From NCBI GenBank assembly GCA_037189845.1, contig JBBCIS010000003.1, forward strand, positions 682,001 to 746,000: a DNA stretch of 64,000 nt. The letters run 5' to 3'. Of the stretch, positions 61,482 to 64,000 are shown one piece after another; the stretch's first letter is position 1, and each line of letters opens with the position of its first letter. The position numbers and the translations under genes are program-made. Origin of the DNA: JAMLHH01 sp037189845 (GTDB lineage Bacteria; Bacteroidota; Bacteroidia; Chitinophagales; JADIYW01). The notes beneath the pieces were generated by a model that saw only the letters and a program-made list of their open reading frames with translations, did no database searches and was not told the origin of the DNA.

Positions 61482-62033
61482 ATGAAATATTTAATAGCAT
61501 TAGTTTTGGCAGCTGTACTTTTTACAGCATGCTCTAAAGATGGTGGAAACAGAGAAAAACCAACCCCTGCTTATGTCATCAATACTGAAGAAGGTAGCTC
61601 ATTTAAAGTGACAGGTGGCGGTAAAACAGAGACGATTACCGGATCCTATGTCACATTGGGCAGCGGTCAACTGATGAATCAATCTTTTTACAGACAATAC
61701 CAAATCAATACCTCCGTAGGTTCTTTTTATCTCAGATTCAGCTTTCCGTCTGGTATGATTGGTAAGGCAGAAGAAAACATGTTCAAAGAACACACTTTAT
61801 ATGAATATACACTGTCACTTCAGGAAAGTGGGGCTATCAGGTCAGTAGTCGCAGAAGCCTATTTTTCAAGCTCTTCATTTTTTGATGGTGACAACGCATC
61901 CGGAAGTGTCGTGTTAAGAAATAACTATTCCGTCAACGGAGTCAACTACAGCATTTTTGGAGAAATGGATGCGGCAGTGAAAGGCACAGACGGTGTGATG
62001 TATAATGTAAAAGGATATTTCTGGAAAAAATAA
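61482..62033 (+). CDS. small lipoprotein of unknown function
   Basis: A 183-residue lipoprotein, lipobox LFTAC (Cys17). The mature part is beta-rich (SSFKVTGGGKTETITGSYVT, SFYLRFSFPSG) and may be a beta sandwich or lipocalin-like barrel. No family recognised. It follows the OmpA gene by 17 bases and precedes another lipoprotein gene by 10, so it is part of the same operon. Confidence 0.75.
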   Translation: MKYLIALVLAAVLFTACSKDGGNREKPTPAYVINTEEGSSFKVTGGGKTETITGSYVTLGSGQLMNQSFYRQYQINTSVGSFYLRFSFPSGMIGKAEENMFKEHTLYEYTLSLQESGAIRSVVAEAYFSSSSFFDGDNASGSVVLRNNYSVNGVNYSIFGEMDAAVKGTDGVMYNVKGYFWKK

Positions 62034-62043
62034 ATCTATAATT

Positions 62044-62772
62044 ATGAAAGCAAAAAGTTACTTGAGCATTATGATGATCAGTGTTGCAACATTGTCCTGC
62101 AGTGGGGAAACCAAATCGTCGGATACAGACGTTGTTGGGAAGATGAATGAGGCAGTAGATGAATCTCTTGGAAAATCCATTGACAAATACTCCGGCAAAT
62201 TAGACGAGCTGCTGACATTGGAAATCGCATCCGAAGCGATCGGATACAATGATGCTGAAGCAAAAAAAGATTACAATCAGACCCTCAAAAATCCGGCAAC
62301 GCATTCACTGGCATTTCGCTGGAAAAAGGGCCGTCAGAAATCTATTAAAAATCCCATTACAGGAGGGAGCATGGATATCCCAACAGATGATTTTGTAGAA
62401 ATATCATGGGTTAGAAGCACTACACTGAAAGAGTTTAAGCACAATTATCATATGCCTACCGCCGAAGAATTAGCTAATGCTGACAAAGCTATGAATACCA
62501 AAATGAAGGAAATGGAATCCGATGGTAAAATTACTAAGGAGCAGAGTTCGTCAGCCAAAGGACTTGCTACTGCTTTGGGAGCAGGTCTGAGCTATGATGA
62601 AGTACCGGGAGTGGGAGATTATACGGTCTGGAACAATAAGGACAAACAACTGAAAGTCTTTTACAAAGGACTGGAATTCCAGATAATGGTAGAAGCCGGA
62701 AACGACGAATCAGTCAACAGGCAAAAATCTGTTGAAGTTGCAAAGAAAATTATTCAGGAAAAGCTGAAATAG
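62044..62772 (+). CDS. lipoprotein of unknown function
   Basis: A 242-residue lipoprotein with lipobox ATLSC (Cys19). Helical linker (KMNEAVDESLGKSIDKYSGKL), then a domain containing SLAFRWKKGRQKSI and DDFVEISWVRSTTLKEFKHN. No recognised family and no catalytic motif. It lies between a lipoprotein gene and a secreted-protein gene in the OmpA operon, two bases before the latter. Confidence 0.75.
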   Translation: MKAKSYLSIMMISVATLSCSGETKSSDTDVVGKMNEAVDESLGKSIDKYSGKLDELLTLEIASEAIGYNDAEAKKDYNQTLKNPATHSLAFRWKKGRQKSIKNPITGGSMDIPTDDFVEISWVRSTTLKEFKHNYHMPTAEELANADKAMNTKMKEMESDGKITKEQSSSAKGLATALGAGLSYDEVPGVGDYTVWNNKDKQLKVFYKGLEFQIMVEAGNDESVNRQKSVEVAKKIIQEKLK

Positions 62773-62774
62773 AT

Positions 62775-63692
62775 ATGAAACGTTTACTATTGATTTGGGC
62801 TATATTATTCAGTGTACATGCAAATGCACAAAATAAAGTAGTCATCTGCACAGACAAAAATGGCTGTCAGGAGGGCATTTTAAACCTCAATAATACTCAG
62901 GTAGATGAGCTGCTGCAAAAGCAGAATTTCTTCAAAAATGCACAGCCGGGAGATCTCCTTGTGCTAAATAAGTGTGCATCAGAAAAAGAATCCGGACTCT
63001 CCGTTCAGGAATTGCATCAGAAATTTGGAGGGGCAGGTGTACCCAAAAAGCTCAGTAGCTTTAACCTGAGAACTTACCTTTCTCAAAACGGATGCGTACT
63101 TTGTCCCAACCCGGTCAAAAAAATAACATATTTCATTCAGTCAGAAGAGGGAGGTGGAAATGGATATTTCTTTATGAACCTCAGCAAAGGCGAAGCGTTC
63201 ATGCCGGACGAAGCTTATAAAATGATGCACAGGGAGATGGAAGGAATAACAATTAACTCATTTTTCAGAGACTATCAGTATATCAGCTATGTAATAGATC
63301 CGGAAGGTAAAAAATGGCAGATGAGTATGCCTATTGGAACATCTGTAGTTAACCTGAAAAATGATGACTGGAATTCGGAATACTTTAAAAAGAATTTCAA
63401 GCAGACAAATGAAAGAAAATCATTTCTCAATACGGGAAGGGAGGCTGTAAAATATACCGGACCATGTGATATGGGACAATGCTCATTCTGGTTAGCACCA
63501 TCCGATGATGTCTGTCTTCAGGCAGGAAAGTTCGATGCTGTAGCCTTCTGGAATCTCGGTTATCTCAATATAGATGGTATTACTTATATCATCACCGAAA
63601 TCAGTGGAAGTGGATTCCTTATCAGAATGACCGGATACGAAAACGGTAACTATAGCTTCCATCCTGTGGGATATACACCAGTCGGAAACTGA
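62775..63692 (+). CDS. secreted Cys-containing protein of unknown function
   Basis: A 305-residue protein with a signal peptide (1-18, ending NANAQ). The mature part has several Cys pairs (VICTDKNGCQ, NGCVLCPNP, GPCDMGQCS), which suggests disulfides or metal binding in the periplasm. No family recognised. It starts two bases after the preceding gene's stop and is part of the OmpA-lipoprotein operon. Confidence 0.75.
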   Translation: MKRLLLIWAILFSVHANAQNKVVICTDKNGCQEGILNLNNTQVDELLQKQNFFKNAQPGDLLVLNKCASEKESGLSVQELHQKFGGAGVPKKLSSFNLRTYLSQNGCVLCPNPVKKITYFIQSEEGGGNGYFFMNLSKGEAFMPDEAYKMMHREMEGITINSFFRDYQYISYVIDPEGKKWQMSMPIGTSVVNLKNDDWNSEYFKKNFKQTNERKSFLNTGREAVKYTGPCDMGQCSFWLAPSDDVCLQAGKFDAVAFWNLGYLNIDGITYIITEISGSGFLIRMTGYENGNYSFHPVGYTPVGN

Positions 63693-63725
63693 TACAGTTC
63701 AGAAGCAGTAATTAAAAATTTCAAG

Positions 63726-64000
63726 ATGAAAATTTATAAAATAAAAATTCTTTGCCTGGGATGGGCTACAATGCTCACCGCCTGCAATGTAATAGAAGAG
63801 AAGAAAAATGATCTGGCAAAGTCAGTAACAGAAACGGCTCTGGAAAAAATCACAGGAGTTTCAGATATAGAGGTGACAGATATAAACCAGACAGATAAAA
63901 ACGAAGCAACAGTGGATATTGTGCTCAATGGTAAAAATTTGCAGGGAAATTTCAGGACTGCTATCGGAACCGTGACTGCTACGCAGGAAGGATTGGCTAT
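63726..64000 (+). CDS. lipoprotein, 5' part only (cut by window end)
   Basis: Starts MKIYKIKILCLGWATMLTACNV, a lipoprotein signal with lipobox MLTAC. The frame stays open through the window end (91 complete codons). The mature start is acidic and helical (IEEKKNDLAKSVTETALEKI), followed by beta strands (VTDINQTDKNEATVDIVLNG). No family recognised. It is the fifth gene of the OmpA-lipoprotein operon, 33 bases after the previous stop. Confidence 0.75.
   Translation, partial: MKIYKIKILCLGWATMLTACNVIEEKKNDLAKSVTETALEKITGVSDIEVTDINQTDKNEATVDIVLNGKNLQGNFRTAIGTVTATQEGLA

Overview
The window comes from a member of the Bacteroidota (Bacteroidetes). Supporting signs are AT-rich DNA, a type IX secretion (T9SS) C-terminal sorting domain, a SusC/RagA-style TonB receptor with an N-terminal carboxypeptidase-D-like domain, DUF4290 next to murA, a MurA with Asp in place of the catalytic Cys, a DUF4374 lipoprotein, many SPII lipoproteins, and TAnnTTTG-type -7 promoter boxes. 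The order is uncertain; Chitinophagales, Saprospirales or Sphingobacteriales all fit. I saw no rRNA, tRNA, CRISPR array or intact transposase.

Layout. 1-5.6 kb: an AAA+/DUF4143 ATPase preceded by a 22-bp tandem repeat, then a fused isobutyryl-CoA mutase (icmF). 5.7-13.6 kb: a leftward siderophore/iron uptake operon (TonB receptor, XusB-like DUF4374 lipoprotein, periplasmic binding protein, ankyrin protein, DUF2271 protein) with a divergent AraC regulator and a clear direct-repeat operator. 13.7-26.3 kb: core and regulatory genes, namely a LytS/LytR-type two-component pair, DUF4290-murA, an ECF sigma operon, a T9SS-exported hydrolase, a GT2 glycosyltransferase, a DUF2779 nuclease-like protein, a TlpA-like thioredoxin and lpxH.

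26.3-54.0 kb is a large surface polysaccharide locus. It holds an asparagine synthase, a WbpP-type 4-epimerase, a GT4 transferase, a Wzy-like polymerase, an acyltransferase and a Wzx flippase. A tightly packed ten-gene leftward operon follows, encoding a whole CMP-legionaminic-acid-type nonulosonate pathway (LegB, C, H, I, G, PtmE-like, LegF) plus two Gfo/Idh/MocA oxidoreductases and a sialyltransferase-like protein. Further right are wbpB, wbpD and wbpE for a 2,3-diacetamido-uronic acid. Between the two lies a rightward cassette (Maf/GT42-like protein, pyruvate aldolase, KdsB-like cytidylyltransferase, HAD phosphatase) that looks like a self-contained route to an unusual CMP-activated ulosonic acid.

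54.0-64.0 kb: a RES-domain protein, a CHAT-protease/TPR membrane protein convergent with its own sigma/anti-sigma-like pair, an orphan polyvalent-protein-type kinase domain, and an operon of an OmpA-like protein and lipoproteins running off the window end.

The most unusual structural signal recurs three times. Cargo is inserted next to a gene whose end is intact, and a diverged copy of that same gene end lies on the far side of the cargo: the icmF 3' end (4915-4983 and 5533-5601), the wbpB 3' end (49306-49440 and 44535-44671) and the wbpE 5' end (54011-54046 and 55061-55096). Cargo at these sites is a small secreted protein, the ulosonic acid cassette and the RES protein respectively. No integrase is visible at any of them.
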